A stretch of 64,000 nucleotides of DNA from Rs1 sp038900335 (GCA_038900335.1 JBBMRB010000003.1:124001-188000); one strand, 5' to 3'. Counted from the stretch's first letter, positions 16,691 through 26,375 are shown. Notes: generated by a model not told the origin, from the sequence alone. Program-made: numbers and translations.

Positions 16691-19525
16691 ATGGATAAGA
16701 TTATCGTTCGCGGTGCACGCACACATAATTTAAAGAATATTGATCTTGAAATCCCTCGTGACAAATTAGTTGTTATTACCGGCCTATCCGGCTCAGGAAA
16801 GTCTTCACTTGCCTTTGACACACTATATGCTGAGGGCCAAAGACGATATGTTGAATCCCTCTCCACTTACGCACGTCAATTTTTGTCGATGATGGAAAAA
16901 CCAGATATTGACCATATTGAAGGTTTATCTCCCGCTATTTCTATCGAGCAAAAATCAACATCACACAACCCTAGATCAACCGTTGGCACCATTACCGAAA
17001 TCTATGATTACCTGCGATTATTATTTGCACGAGCAGGTGAACCTCGCTGTCCAGATCACGACCTACCACTGGCAGCGCAAACTGTCAGCCAAATGGTCGA
17101 TCAGGTACTCACCTTAGACGAGGGCACTAAGCTAATGCTACTAGCACCTGTTGTCCAAGGGCGCAAAGGTGAACACTTACATACTTTAGCCGAAATGCGC
17201 AGTCAAGGCTTCGTTCGCGCTAGAATTAACGGCATCGTAGTTGATCTTGACAGCACTCCCGATCTTGATAAAAACAAGAAACACTCCATTGAAGTGGTGG
17301 TTGATCGCTTCAAAGTCAGAGAAGATCTGCAAGTTAGACTCGCTGAATCATTTGAGACAGCCCTTAGACTGACAGATGGTATTGCCCGCATCTGCTACAT
17401 GGATGGTGATGGAGACGACATTGTTTTCTCATCAAGGTTTGCCTGCCCAACTTGTGGACACAGCATACAAGAGCTAGAACCGAGACTATTTTCCTTTAAC
17501 AACCCACATGGCGCTTGCTCTAGTTGTGACGGCCTTGGCAATAAACAATTTTTTGATCCAAGCAAGGTAGTAGTCGACAGCTCTCTAACGTTGTCACAAG
17601 GTGCTATTCGCGGCTGGGACAGAAGAACGCTTTATTACTTTCAACAACTAAAAGCTGTCGCTAGCCATTATAATTTTGATATTGACACCCCTTTTAAAGA
17701 GCTAGACCCTAAGCATCAGAAACTGATTTTATCGGGTACGGGCACAGACGATATCCCTTTTAAATACGTCAACGATCGCGGTGACGCTATTGAACGCCAT
17801 CACCCTTTTGAAGGAGTGCTCAATAATTTAGAGCGCCGTTATCGTGAAACTGAATCAGATATGGTTCGTGAAGACCTTGCTAAGTATTTAAACATGCAAC
17901 CGTGCCCATCGTGTGAAGGCAGCAGGCTACGCAAAGATGCTAGACACGTCTTTGTACAAGGTAGAAACTTACCTGATATCGTGGTCATGCCAATTGGCGA
18001 CAGCTATAAATACTTCAACACTTTAAAGCTACCTGGAAAACAAGGGCAAATAGCAGAAAAAATCATTAACGAAATTCAATTGCGCTTATCGTTCTTAGTT
18101 AATGTCGGGCTAGATTATTTATCATTAGACAGAAAAGCCGACACACTATCAGGCGGTGAAGCGCAGCGTATTAGGCTCGCCAGCCAAATAGGCGCAGGTC
18201 TTGTTGGCGTAATGTATATCCTTGATGAGCCCTCAATTGGCTTACATCAACGCGATAATGAGCGCCTACTGCAAACCCTGACTCATTTAAGGGACTTGGG
18301 CAACACCGTTATCATCGTTGAACACGATGAAGACGCAATACGACAAGCTGATTATGTTATCGATATTGGACCAGGCGCTGGCATCCATGGCGGCCAGGTA
18401 ATATCGGCTGGTACACCAGAGCATGTAATTAATGACCCTAACTCTTTAACTGGCCGCTACTTATCAGGCAAACAATCAATTGCCATTCCCAAAGAGCGCA
18501 ACCAGCCCGATACCAGCAAAACGCTAACCATCACCGGTGCAACAGGCAACAACTTAAAAAATGTTACTCTAGAAATACCCTTTGGCATACTAACCTGCGT
18601 GACTGGCGTATCAGGATCTGGTAAATCAACACTTATTAACAATACACTTTACCCACTTGCTGCCACTGAACTGAACAGGGCAACCACGTTAGATATCGCT
18701 CCCTATAAGAGCATTGATGGCTTACAACACTTTGATAAAGTTATCGACATCAACCAAAGCCCTATAGGTAGAACTCCACGCTCTAACCCTGCAACCTATA
18801 CCGGCATATTCACCACGGTACGCGAATTACTAGCAGGCACACAAGAAGCCAGATCAAGAGGCTACAAAGCAGGCAGGTTTAGCTTTAACGTTAAAGGTGG
18901 ACGCTGCGAAGCTTGCCAAGGCGATGGAGTAACTAAAGTTGAAATGCATTTCCTAGCCGATATCTACGTTCCCTGTGATGTGTGCAAGAGCAAAAGATAC
19001 AACAGAGAAACGTTAGAAATAAACTATAAAGGCAAAAATATTCACGAGATTCTCGATCTTACTGTGGAAGATGCCAGAGAGTTTTTCGATGCCATACCGC
19101 CACTGGCTCGACGCTTACAAACATTAGTCGATGTTGGCTTAACTTATATTAAGTTAGGACAATCCGCCACCACACTTTCTGGCGGTGAAGCTCAGCGAGT
19201 TAAACTGGCAAAAGAGCTTTCTAAGAGAGATACCGGTAAAACACTTTATATCCTCGATGAGCCGACTACAGGTTTACATTTTCACGATATAGAGCAATTA
19301 CTTAAAGTAGTACGAAGACTTCGTGATCACGGCAATACTATTGTTATTATTGAGCACAACTTAGATGTAATCAAAACAGCTGACTGGGTAATAGATTTAG
19401 GACCCGAAGGTGGCATAGGTGGCGGCATGATTATCGGCACCGGTACGCCAGAGCAAGTAGCTGAGTTAAAAGACTCACATACAGGACGCTTTCTTAAAAC
19501 AATGCTGGCGAGCCAAAAAAATTAA
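16691..19525 (+). CDS. uvrA: UvrABC excinuclease subunit A
   Basis: Damage-recognition ATPase of nucleotide excision repair; dimerises and loads UvrB. 944 residues. Two ABC modules: Walker A GLSGSGKSS at residues 31-39 and GVSGSGKST near residue 640, each with its signature (TLSGGEAQRIRLA near 487, TLSGGEAQRVKLA near 830) and Walker B (ILDEPSIGLH, ILDEPTTGLH). A zinc module begins CPTCG near residue 253, and the C-terminal zinc finger has CEAC and CDVC around 740-770. The LexA box upstream predicts DNA-damage induction. Confidence 0.98.
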   Translation: MDKIIVRGARTHNLKNIDLEIPRDKLVVITGLSGSGKSSLAFDTLYAEGQRRYVESLSTYARQFLSMMEKPDIDHIEGLSPAISIEQKSTSHNPRSTVGTITEIYDYLRLLFARAGEPRCPDHDLPLAAQTVSQMVDQVLTLDEGTKLMLLAPVVQGRKGEHLHTLAEMRSQGFVRARINGIVVDLDSTPDLDKNKKHSIEVVVDRFKVREDLQVRLAESFETALRLTDGIARICYMDGDGDDIVFSSRFACPTCGHSIQELEPRLFSFNNPHGACSSCDGLGNKQFFDPSKVVVDSSLTLSQGAIRGWDRRTLYYFQQLKAVASHYNFDIDTPFKELDPKHQKLILSGTGTDDIPFKYVNDRGDAIERHHPFEGVLNNLERRYRETESDMVREDLAKYLNMQPCPSCEGSRLRKDARHVFVQGRNLPDIVVMPIGDSYKYFNTLKLPGKQGQIAEKIINEIQLRLSFLVNVGLDYLSLDRKADTLSGGEAQRIRLASQIGAGLVGVMYILDEPSIGLHQRDNERLLQTLTHLRDLGNTVIIVEHDEDAIRQADYVIDIGPGAGIHGGQVISAGTPEHVINDPNSLTGRYLSGKQSIAIPKERNQPDTSKTLTITGATGNNLKNVTLEIPFGILTCVTGVSGSGKSTLINNTLYPLAATELNRATTLDIAPYKSIDGLQHFDKVIDINQSPIGRTPRSNPATYTGIFTTVRELLAGTQEARSRGYKAGRFSFNVKGGRCEACQGDGVTKVEMHFLADIYVPCDVCKSKRYNRETLEINYKGKNIHEILDLTVEDAREFFDAIPPLARRLQTLVDVGLTYIKLGQSATTLSGGEAQRVKLAKELSKRDTGKTLYILDEPTTGLHFHDIEQLLKVVRRLRDHGNTIVIIEHNLDVIKTADWVIDLGPEGGIGGGMIIGTGTPEQVAELKDSHTGRFLKTMLASQKN

Positions 19526-19545
19526 ACTAACTATGACTTAAAGAC

Positions 19546-19573
19546 AAAAAAACCGACTTAAGTCGGTTTTTTT
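19546..19573 (+). terminator. Terminator of uvrA
   Basis: Stem ACCGACTT/AAGTCGGT with seven A before it and a T-run after, 20 bases past the uvrA stop. The symmetrical A/T runs could also stop transcription from the right. Confidence 0.9.
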
Positions 19574-19811
19574 ATATCTAAAATTCAACCTGTAAAACCG
19601 CCTAAATATACCACTCAATTTTGCTTTAGCATTACATAGTTTATTAGAAAACCAATGCTGTGCATTTGCACCAGGCAATAATACTCTTTTCAAGCTGTTG
19701 CCAAAAAAAAGCTATCAATACCAAACATAATGACAACACATCAATATCAAGTTTATATGCGCTCTAATAGCGACATAGCTATCAACATAAACAATTGAGT
19801 TTATTCAGGGC
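19574..19811. other. Gap between convergent uvrA and rplQ
   Basis: About 240 bases between two terminators; I see no gene or structured element. Confidence 0.6.
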
Positions 19812-19841
19812 AAAAAAAACCCGGCCTAAGCCGGGTTTTTT
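19812..19841 (-). terminator. Terminator of the alpha ribosomal operon
   Basis: Inverted repeat AACCCGGC/GCCGGGTT around CTAA; on the minus strand it is followed by a run of eight T. It begins 13 bases after the rplQ stop. Confidence 0.92.
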
Positions 19842-19854
19842 AAATGCTGAAAAT

Positions 19855-20238
19855 CTAGTCTTCTGAAGCTTCGACCAATTCTGGACGATCAACTAGTTCA
19901 ACATATGCCATTGGAGCATTATCACCAGGACGGTTACCGCATTTGATAATGCGAATATAACCACCAGGACGCTCTGTGTAACGAGGTCCTAGGTTAGTGA
20001 AAAGCTTACCAACAGCTTCTTTACTACGAGTACGGTTAAAAGCTAGACGACGGTTAGCAACCGTGTCAACTTTTGACAACGTAATTAACGGCTCAGCAAC
20101 ACGGCGAAGTTCTTTCGCCTTAGGCAATGTTGTACGAATCAATTCATGTTCGAACAAAGAAATTGCCAAGTTTTTAAGCATCGCTTTACGGTGTGCGCTA
20201 TCACGATTTAAGTGACGGCCTGACTTACGATGACGCAT
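19855..20238 (-). CDS. rplQ: 50S ribosomal protein L17
   Basis: Large-subunit protein near the exit tunnel. 127 residues with the standard start MRHRKSGRHLNRDSAHRKAM. Last gene of the alpha operon, 38 bases after rpoA as re-started below and directly before the operon terminator. Confidence 0.98.
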   Translation of the reverse strand: MRHRKSGRHLNRDSAHRKAMLKNLAISLFEHELIRTTLPKAKELRRVAEPLITLSKVDTVANRRLAFNRTRSKEAVGKLFTNLGPRYTERPGGYIRIIKCGNRPGDNAPMAYVELVDRPELVEASED

Positions 20239-20276
20239 GTTAAAATCCTTACAAACTTGATTGTTAAATCAGCTTC

Positions 20277-21281
20277 TTACGAAGCCAATCTATCATCATT
20301 CTTTAGGCTAGCCGGTGGCCAGTTTTCAAGACGCATATTTAGGGAAAGACCCTTAGAAGCTAAAACGTCTTTGATCTCTGTCAGCGACTTTTTACCTAAG
20401 TTTGGAGTCTTAAGTAGCTCAACTTCAGTACGTTGGATCAGATCACCAATATAGTAAATCTGTTCCGCCTTCAAGCAATTTGCAGAGCGAACGGTTAGTT
20501 CTAAATCATCTACTGGACGCAACAGAACTGGATCAATCTCCGGCTCTTTTGCCTCTTCTTTTGCTTGATCAGCTGCATCTTCAAGGTCTACAAAGACGGC
20601 TAGCTGGTGCTGTAATATAGTCGCTGCGCGACGGATACATTCTTCAGGTTCAATCGTACCATTTGATTCAATATCAATGATAAGTTTGTCTAAATCAGTA
20701 CGTTGCTCAACACGTGCACTTTCAGCTACATAAGATACACGGCGGACCGGACTATAAGATGCGTCTAGTTGTAGACGACCAATAGCACGAGTTTCATCGT
20801 CGTCACTGTTGCGCGAAGCAGCAGGGACATAACCACGACCACTAGTAATCTTTAACTTCATTTTAAGGCTTGCACCGTGATTCAAATGCGCGATGACGTG
20901 ATCAGGATTAGTGATCTCAACATCTTGATTCAATTGAATATCGGCAGCTGTCACAACACCTGACTCTGTCTTAGACAAAGTCAATGTCGCCTCTTCACCA
21001 TTGTGAAGTAAAACAGCAACACCTTTAAGGTTCAACAAGATCTCAATGACATCTTCTTGAACGCCTTCTAATGCGCTATATTCGTGTAACACACCTTCTA
21101 TTTCAACTTCAGTGATGGCTGCGCCAGGCATTGAAGAGAGTAAGATGCGACGAAGCGCATTACCTAGTGTGTGACCAAAGCCACGCTCAAGTGGCTCAAG
21201 AGTCACTTTAGCACGTGTTTTGCTTATTTCTTTCACGTCTATATGACGTGGACTGAGAAACTCGTTTACAGAACGCTGCAT
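20277..21281 (-). CDS. rpoA: RNA polymerase alpha subunit
   Basis: Scaffold subunit of RNA polymerase. 334 residues from the ATG of MQRSVNEFLSPRHIDV, the standard N-terminus; the open frame continues five codons upstream to 21296, but that extension is not typical. The N-terminal domain (about 1-235) has the dimerisation segments GHTLGNALRRILLSS and the C-terminal domain (about 250-325) has DLELTVRSANCLKAE and NLGKKSLTEIKDVL, used for UP-element and activator contacts. Lies between rpsD and rplQ. Confidence 0.98.
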   Translation of the reverse strand: MQRSVNEFLSPRHIDVKEISKTRAKVTLEPLERGFGHTLGNALRRILLSSMPGAAITEVEIEGVLHEYSALEGVQEDVIEILLNLKGVAVLLHNGEEATLTLSKTESGVVTAADIQLNQDVEITNPDHVIAHLNHGASLKMKLKITSGRGYVPAASRNSDDDETRAIGRLQLDASYSPVRRVSYVAESARVEQRTDLDKLIIDIESNGTIEPEECIRRAATILQHQLAVFVDLEDAADQAKEEAKEPEIDPVLLRPVDDLELTVRSANCLKAEQIYYIGDLIQRTEVELLKTPNLGKKSLTEIKDVLASKGLSLNMRLENWPPASLKNDDRLAS

Positions 21282-21307
21282 AGTTGCTCCAATCAAGAGT
21301 TCATGAA

Positions 21308-21928
21308 TTACTTAGAGTAAAGCTCGACAATCAGCTGTTCGTTGATATCAGCTGAAAGCTCTGCACGTTCTGGAGAAGCTTTAAAAGTTCCTTCCATTTT
21401 CGTTGCATCTACTTCTAACCATTCAACAACACTACGCTGAGAAGCCAAATTAAGTGCGTTTTTAATGCGCAATTGATTCTTAGCTTTTTCACGAACTGCT
21501 ACTACATCACCAGCTGTAACTTGGTAAGATGCAACATTCACAACTTGACCATTAACTGTTACAGAGCGATGTGAAACGATCTGACGTGCTTCAGCGCGTG
21601 TAGCACCAAAACCCATACGGTAAACTACGTTATCTAAACGGCCTTCTAAAAGCTTAAGTAGGTTTTCACCTGTTGAGCCTGTAGTTGAAGCTGCTTTTTT
21701 ATAGTAGTTACGGAACTGACGTTCCAGTACACCGTATATACGACGTACTTTTTGTTTTTCACGAAGCTGTAGACCGTAGTCGGACAGACGTCCACGACGG
21801 GCACCGTGTACACCAGGAACAGTTTCAGCTTTACACTTACTGTCTAGTGAACGGACACCGCTCTTGAGGAACAAATCTGTACCTTCACGGCGTGACAGCT
21901 TGCACGTTGGTCCAAGATATCTAGCCAT
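21308..21928 (-). CDS. rpsD: 30S ribosomal protein S4
   Basis: Primary 16S rRNA-binding protein and, in E. coli, the translational repressor of the alpha operon. 206 residues. It is the zinc-free form: the N-terminal MARYLGPTCKLSRREGTDLF has no CxxC pairs. The S4 RNA-binding domain covers about 96-160. Confidence 0.98.
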   Translation of the reverse strand: MARYLGPTCKLSRREGTDLFLKSGVRSLDSKCKAETVPGVHGARRGRLSDYGLQLREKQKVRRIYGVLERQFRNYYKKAASTTGSTGENLLKLLEGRLDNVVYRMGFGATRAEARQIVSHRSVTVNGQVVNVASYQVTAGDVVAVREKAKNQLRIKNALNLASQRSVVEWLEVDATKMEGTFKASPERAELSADINEQLIVELYSK

Positions 21929-21943
21929 TATTTCGACTCCAGT

Positions 21944-22333
21944 TTATACACGACGTTTCTTCGGCGGACGACAACCATTATGAGGTATCGGCGTCACGTC
22001 AGTGATATTTGTAATTTTGTAGCCGCATCCATTCAGTGCACGTACTGCGGATTCACGACCAGGACCTGGGCCCTTAACCAATACATCTAGATTTTTCAAT
22101 CCAAACTCAAGTGCTGCGTTTCCTGCGCGTTCTGCTGCAACCTGTGCGGCGAACGGAGTACTCTTACGAGAACCACGGAAACCTGAACCACCAGAAGTAG
22201 CCCAAGATAACGCATTACCTTGACGATCAGTAATGGTAATAATTGTATTGTTAAAAGATGCATGGATATGCGCAAGGCCATCCACTACATTCTTTTTAAC
22301 TTTTTTACGCGTGCTTTTGCCTGGCTTAGCCAT
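21944..22333 (-). CDS. rpsK: 30S ribosomal protein S11
   Basis: Platform protein of the small subunit near the E site. 129 residues, ending in the expected CRPPKKRRV tail. Alpha operon, between rpsM and rpsD. Confidence 0.98.
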   Translation of the reverse strand: MAKPGKSTRKKVKKNVVDGLAHIHASFNNTIITITDRQGNALSWATSGGSGFRGSRKSTPFAAQVAAERAGNAALEFGLKNLDVLVKGPGPGRESAVRALNGCGYKITNITDVTPIPHNGCRPPKKRRV

Positions 22334-22360
22334 AATTGGAAATTCCTAGCTTACACTTAA

Positions 22361-22717
22361 TTATTTACGGATTGGTTTACGTGGACCTTTGCGCGTACGC
22401 GCATTAGTCTTACTACGTTGTCCACGAACCGGTAAATTACGACGATGACGAATTCCACGATAACTACCAAGGTCCATAAGACGCTTAATATTCATAGAAA
22501 CTTCACGACGCAAATCACCTTCAACTGTCAATTTGCCTATTTCACCACGCACTAGATCAAGCTGTTCTTCGCTCAGATCTCCAATTTTAGCTGTTTCGGC
22601 AATGCCAGTTGCAACTAAAACTTTCTTTGCTGTAGTACGGCCAACTCCAAAAACATATGTCAGGGAGATAACCGCGTGCTTATTGTCAGGAATATTGACG
22701 CCAGCTATACGGGCCAT
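22361..22717 (-). CDS. rpsM: 30S ribosomal protein S13
   Basis: Head protein of the small subunit that contacts P-site tRNA and bridges to L5. 118 residues, beginning MARIAGVNIPDNKHAVISL with the basic tail GPRKPIRK. First gene of the alpha operon; its own promoter and a leader hairpin lie upstream. Confidence 0.98.
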   Translation of the reverse strand: MARIAGVNIPDNKHAVISLTYVFGVGRTTAKKVLVATGIAETAKIGDLSEEQLDLVRGEIGKLTVEGDLRREVSMNIKRLMDLGSYRGIRHRRNLPVRGQRSKTNARTRKGPRKPIRK

Positions 22718-22738
22718 TCAACTTACTCCATCATTAAA

Positions 22739-22759
22739 TGTTTAGCTTTGTGCTAAACA
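22739..22759 (-). promoter_or_regulatory. Leader hairpin of the alpha operon
   Basis: Perfect 8-bp stem TGTTTAGC/GCTAAACA with loop ACAAA, 22 bases before the rpsM start. Its place matches that of the S4-binding leader structure known in E. coli. The pseudoknot itself I cannot confirm. Confidence 0.5.
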
Positions 22760-22790
22760 AATATACCTATATATTCATACAAGGCGGCGA

Positions 22791-22822
22791 ATTATACGGC
22801 TTGAACAAAAAACATTCAAGCC
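22791..22822 (-). promoter_or_regulatory. Sigma-70 promoter of the alpha operon
   Basis: On the minus strand TTGAAT (22819-22814), 17-base spacer, TATAAT (22796-22791). The -35 and spacer lie inside an 8-bp inverted repeat GGCTTGAA/TTCAAGCC (22822-22798) that could also be part of an end signal for the preceding spc transcript. Confidence 0.75.
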
Positions 22823-22857
22823 CTTTTGCCACCTGTACGGCTTATTTCAAGATTTAA

Positions 22858-22974
22858 TTAACCTTGACGCTGTTTGTGACGCGGTTCAACTTTGCAAATA
22901 ACACGAACTGAACCATTACGTCTAACAATCTTGCAATTACGGCAGATCTTTTTAACAGATGCACGTACTTTCAT
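22858..22974 (-). CDS. rpmJ: 50S ribosomal protein L36
   Basis: 38-residue large-subunit protein, MKVRASVKKICRNCKIV..., with the zinc ribbon ligands C11, C14, C27 and H33 intact (the zinc-binding form). Located between secY and the alpha operon promoter, the usual end of the spc operon. Confidence 0.97.
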   Translation of the reverse strand: MKVRASVKKICRNCKIVRRNGSVRVICKVEPRHKQRQG

Positions 22975-22993
22975 TACTCGCTCCTGGGCGCTA

Positions 22994-24325
22994 CTAACGC
23001 ATTAAACCTGCGCCGCCACCTTTCAGATTCGATTTTTTCATCAGAGACTCATACTGGTGCGACATTAAATGTGACTGCACCTGTGTCGTAAAGTCCATTA
23101 CAACAACCACTACGATAAGTAGTGACGTACCACCAAAATAAAATGGTACATTTGCTGCGACTACTAAGAACTGAGGCATTAAAGACACCGCAGTAATATA
23201 GAGTGCACCAAACAATGTTAAACGACCTAACACTGTATCGATGTAACGAGCTGACTGCTCACCTGGGCGAATACCCGGGATAAAAGCCCCTGACTTCTTT
23301 AAGTTATCCGCAACTTCACGAGGATTAAACATAATCGCCGTATAGAAGAAGCAGAAAAACACGATAGCTATTGAAAAGAGCACTACATAAAGCGGCTGAC
23401 CAGGACCTAATGCTAAAGCAGCATTTTGTACAAAGTTAGCCCACGCTCCCTCACCTTGACCGAACCATTGTCCGATTGATGCAGGGAAGAGTAAGATACT
23501 CGATGCAAAGATTGGCGGAATTACACCAGCCATATTTACTTTTAGCGGTAAGTGGCTTGATTGAGCTGCATATACCTGACGGCCTTGCTGTCGCTTTGCG
23601 TAATTTATAGTAATACGGCGTTGACCGCGCTCCATAAACACTACAAATGCAACTGTTGCAACTGCCAATACACCGATTGCTAACAGCGCGAGGATACTTA
23701 AATCGCCCTGTCTTGCAGACTCAAATGATTGCCCGATAGCACTTGGTAAACCAGCCACGATCCCAGCAAAGATCAAAATAGAGATACCGTTACCGATACC
23801 ACGTTCAGTCACCTGCTCTCCTAACCACATTAGGAATACCGCACCAGAAACTAACGTTACAACTGCAACGAAGTAGAAACTAGCACCTGTAGAGAAAGAC
23901 ACTCCCTGCTGAGCCAAACCTGCTGCCATCCCGAAAGACTGCAACGTAGCTAGCACAACTGTACCGTATCTAGTGTACTGATTTATCTTGCGACGACCTG
24001 CCTCACCATCTTTCTTAAGCTGTTCAAGCTGCGGGCTTACCACCGTCAATAACTGCATAATAATAGAGGCAGAAATGTAGGGCATAATACCTAGAGCAAG
24101 AATACTCATACGCTCTAAGGCACCGCCTGAGAACATATTGAAAAGAGACAAAATCGTATCTTGATTTTGATCGAACAAAGCAGCCAAACGATCGGGGTTA
24201 ATACCGGGTACTGGTATATGAGCACCAATACGATAGACCACGATTGCAATTAAAACGAACCACAGTCTAGACCACAGCTCATTTAATCCGCCTTGTTTAC
24301 TTGGAGTCGCACCTTTTTTAGCCAT
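22994..24325 (-). CDS. secY: Protein translocase subunit SecY
   Basis: Ten-helix channel subunit of the SecYEG translocon in the inner membrane. 443 residues. Recognisable are AHIPVPGI in the first periplasmic region, the LGIMPYISASIIMQLL helix, the cytoplasmic NINQYTRYGT-like segment, and NPREVADNLKKSGAFIPGIRPG in loop C5. The start codon directly abuts the rplO stop (TAAATG), so translation is probably coupled. Confidence 0.98.
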   Translation of the reverse strand: MAKKGATPSKQGGLNELWSRLWFVLIAIVVYRIGAHIPVPGINPDRLAALFDQNQDTILSLFNMFSGGALERMSILALGIMPYISASIIMQLLTVVSPQLEQLKKDGEAGRRKINQYTRYGTVVLATLQSFGMAAGLAQQGVSFSTGASFYFVAVVTLVSGAVFLMWLGEQVTERGIGNGISILIFAGIVAGLPSAIGQSFESARQGDLSILALLAIGVLAVATVAFVVFMERGQRRITINYAKRQQGRQVYAAQSSHLPLKVNMAGVIPPIFASSILLFPASIGQWFGQGEGAWANFVQNAALALGPGQPLYVVLFSIAIVFFCFFYTAIMFNPREVADNLKKSGAFIPGIRPGEQSARYIDTVLGRLTLFGALYITAVSLMPQFLVVAANVPFYFGGTSLLIVVVVVMDFTTQVQSHLMSHQYESLMKKSNLKGGGAGLMR

Positions 24326-24760
24326 TTACGCCTCGAATTTACCGCCAGCAGCTTCGATTGCAGCTAATGCACCTTTGGTCACTTTAAGACCTTTAACATT
24401 AACCGCTTTATTAATCTCTCCAGAGAGAATAATACGAACTACTTTAATTTCGTGACCGATTAAATCAGCTGCTTTTAGCGCTGCTAAATCGACAACATCC
24501 GCTTGAACTTTTGCAAGTTCGTTTAGGCGTAGCTCAGCAACATAACGCGCTTGACGCGATGTGAAACCAAACTTAGGCAGACGTTGTTGTAATGGCATTT
24601 GACCGCCTTCAAAACCTGCTCTTACTTTACCGCCTGAACGGCTTTTTTGACCCTTGTGACCACGACCGGCGGTTTTTCCTAAACCAGAACCGATACCGCG
24701 ACCTACGCGCTTACGTTCTGGATTAGAACCTTCAGCAGGGCTCAGAGTATTTAAATGCAT
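24326..24760 (-). CDS. rplO: 50S ribosomal protein L15
   Basis: 144-residue large-subunit assembly protein. The glycine-rich N-terminal extension (GRGIGSGLGKTAGRGHKGQ) that threads into the 23S rRNA is intact. Spc operon, between rpmD and secY. Confidence 0.98.
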   Translation of the reverse strand: MHLNTLSPAEGSNPERKRVGRGIGSGLGKTAGRGHKGQKSRSGGKVRAGFEGGQMPLQQRLPKFGFTSRQARYVAELRLNELAKVQADVVDLAALKAADLIGHEIKVVRIILSGEINKAVNVKGLKVTKGALAAIEAAGGKFEA

Positions 24761-24770
24761 AACTAACCCC

Positions 24771-24950
24771 TTAGTCTTCTACTGATAGTAAGTAGTGGAC
24801 TTTATTGATCATACCGCGAACAGAAGGAGTATCTTCTACTTCAACAGTATGTCCGATGCGACGTAATCCCAGACCCTTAACACATAATTTGTGATTAGGT
24901 AGGGTACCAATTGGGCTACGAGTTAGCGTAACTTTTACAGTTTTAGCCAT
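24771..24950 (-). CDS. rpmD: 50S ribosomal protein L30
   Basis: 59 residues, MAKTVKVTLTRSPIGTLPNH..., standard for bacterial L30. Six bases separate it from rpsE upstream. It is the expected member between rpsE and rplO. Confidence 0.97.
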   Translation of the reverse strand: MAKTVKVTLTRSPIGTLPNHKLCVKGLGLRRIGHTVEVEDTPSVRGMINKVHYLLSVED

Positions 24951-24956
24951 GTCTTA

Positions 24957-25457
24957 TTACCCCAAAATCTCGTCAACAGTTAAACCGCGTTTAGCAGCAA
25001 CATCTTCTGGCGAGCGCATTTGCTTCAAGCCATTAACTGTTGCACGTACTACGTTTACAGGGTTTGTAGACCCGTAACATTTAGCTAGTACGTTGTGAAC
25101 ACCTGCAATTTCAAGAACTGCACGCATTGCACCACCGGCGATTACACCAGTACCTGCAGAAGCTGGTTGCATGTATACCTTAGAGGCACCATGACGAGCT
25201 TTGATTGGGTACTGTAACGTGTCACCATTTAATTCAACACGGATCATGTTGCGGCGCGCTGATTCCATTGCTTTTTGAATAGCAACTGGAACTTCACGTG
25301 CTTTACCACGTCCGAAACCTACGCGACCATTTCCGTCGCCAACTACAGTTAGTGCTGTAAAACCGAAGATACGTCCACCTTTTACTACTTTGGCAACGCG
25401 GTTTACTTGAACTAATTTTTCCTGTAGTTCACCATCTTTTTGTTCGTGATTGGACAT
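24957..25457 (-). CDS. rpsE: 30S ribosomal protein S5
   Basis: 166 residues. Decoding-fidelity protein of the small subunit body. The N-terminal double-stranded RNA-binding domain contains VVKGGRIFGFTALTVVGDG, the loop affected by spectinomycin-resistance mutations in other species; the sequence there looks wild type. Confidence 0.98.
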   Translation of the reverse strand: MSNHEQKDGELQEKLVQVNRVAKVVKGGRIFGFTALTVVGDGNGRVGFGRGKAREVPVAIQKAMESARRNMIRVELNGDTLQYPIKARHGASKVYMQPASAGTGVIAGGAMRAVLEIAGVHNVLAKCYGSTNPVNVVRATVNGLKQMRSPEDVAAKRGLTVDEILG

Positions 25458-25468
25458 TTAAGACCCCT

Positions 25469-25819
25469 TTAGAATTCCAGGCCGCCTTCACGGGCTGCAT
25501 CAGCTAAAGCTTTTACACGGCCGTGGAATTTAAATCCAGAGCGGTCAAAAGCAACCTTTGTGACACCTGCTTCTTTAGCACGTTCAGCAATCAAAGAACC
25601 AACTTTTTGCGCCGCATCGACGTTTCCAGTTGCTCCTGCACGCATATCTTTTTCTACAGTTGAAGCTGTTGCTAGAACAGTACTTCCATCAGCAGAGATA
25701 ACTTGTGCGTAGATGTGACGCGGTGTACGATTAACGGTCAGACGTAACGCACCTAATTCACGCATTTTTGTGCGTGAACGTAGCGAACGACGGACGCGAG
25801 ATACTTTCTTAGCGTTCAT
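25469..25819 (-). CDS. rplR: 50S ribosomal protein L18
   Basis: 116-residue protein that binds 5S rRNA together with L5. It shows the usual RSLRSRTKMRELGALRL start and the GFKFHGRVKALADAAREGGL tail. Confidence 0.98.
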   Translation of the reverse strand: MNAKKVSRVRRSLRSRTKMRELGALRLTVNRTPRHIYAQVISADGSTVLATASTVEKDMRAGATGNVDAAQKVGSLIAERAKEAGVTKVAFDRSGFKFHGRVKALADAAREGGLEF

Positions 25820-25832
25820 AACCTAGTCCTAC

Positions 25833-26366
25833 CTACTTTTTCTTAGCTTCTTTACGACGTACAAACTCGTCAGCATAACGTACACCTTTACCTTTATAAG
25901 GCTCTGGAGGACGGTATCCGCGAATTTCTGCAGCCACTTGACCAACTTTCTGCTTATCCGCACCAGTAACAACAATTGTTGTTTGGTTAGGCGTTTCTGC
26001 AGTAATACCTTCAGGTAATTGATGCTCAACTGGGTGAGAGAAACCTAATGTTAGGCTTAATACTTCACCTTTAGCTGCAGCACGGTAACCAACACCTTGG
26101 AGAACCAAAGTCTTAGAGAAACCTTCATTTACACCAACAACCATGTTGTTGATTAAAGAACGTGCTGTACCTGACATTGAACGAGCGATTTTAGAGCCAT
26201 CGCGCGCAGCAACTTGAACTTGACCGTCTTCTTGTGTAATAGATACCGCTGTGTGCATATCCATTGACAAAGTGCCTTTAGCACCTTTAACACTAACGCT
26301 GTTACCATTGAGCGTAAGCTCAACACCTGCAGGTATAGTAACGGGATTTTTTGCAATACGAGACAT
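25833..26366 (-). CDS. rplF: 50S ribosomal protein L6
   Basis: 177 residues, two repeated L6 folds, near the factor-binding site. The C-terminal signature PEPYKGKGVRYADE is present. Spc operon, between rpsH and rplR. Confidence 0.98.
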   Translation of the reverse strand: MSRIAKNPVTIPAGVELTLNGNSVSVKGAKGTLSMDMHTAVSITQEDGQVQVAARDGSKIARSMSGTARSLINNMVVGVNEGFSKTLVLQGVGYRAAAKGEVLSLTLGFSHPVEHQLPEGITAETPNQTTIVVTGADKQKVGQVAAEIRGYRPPEPYKGKGVRYADEFVRRKEAKKK

Positions 26367-26375
26367 ATCTTCCCC

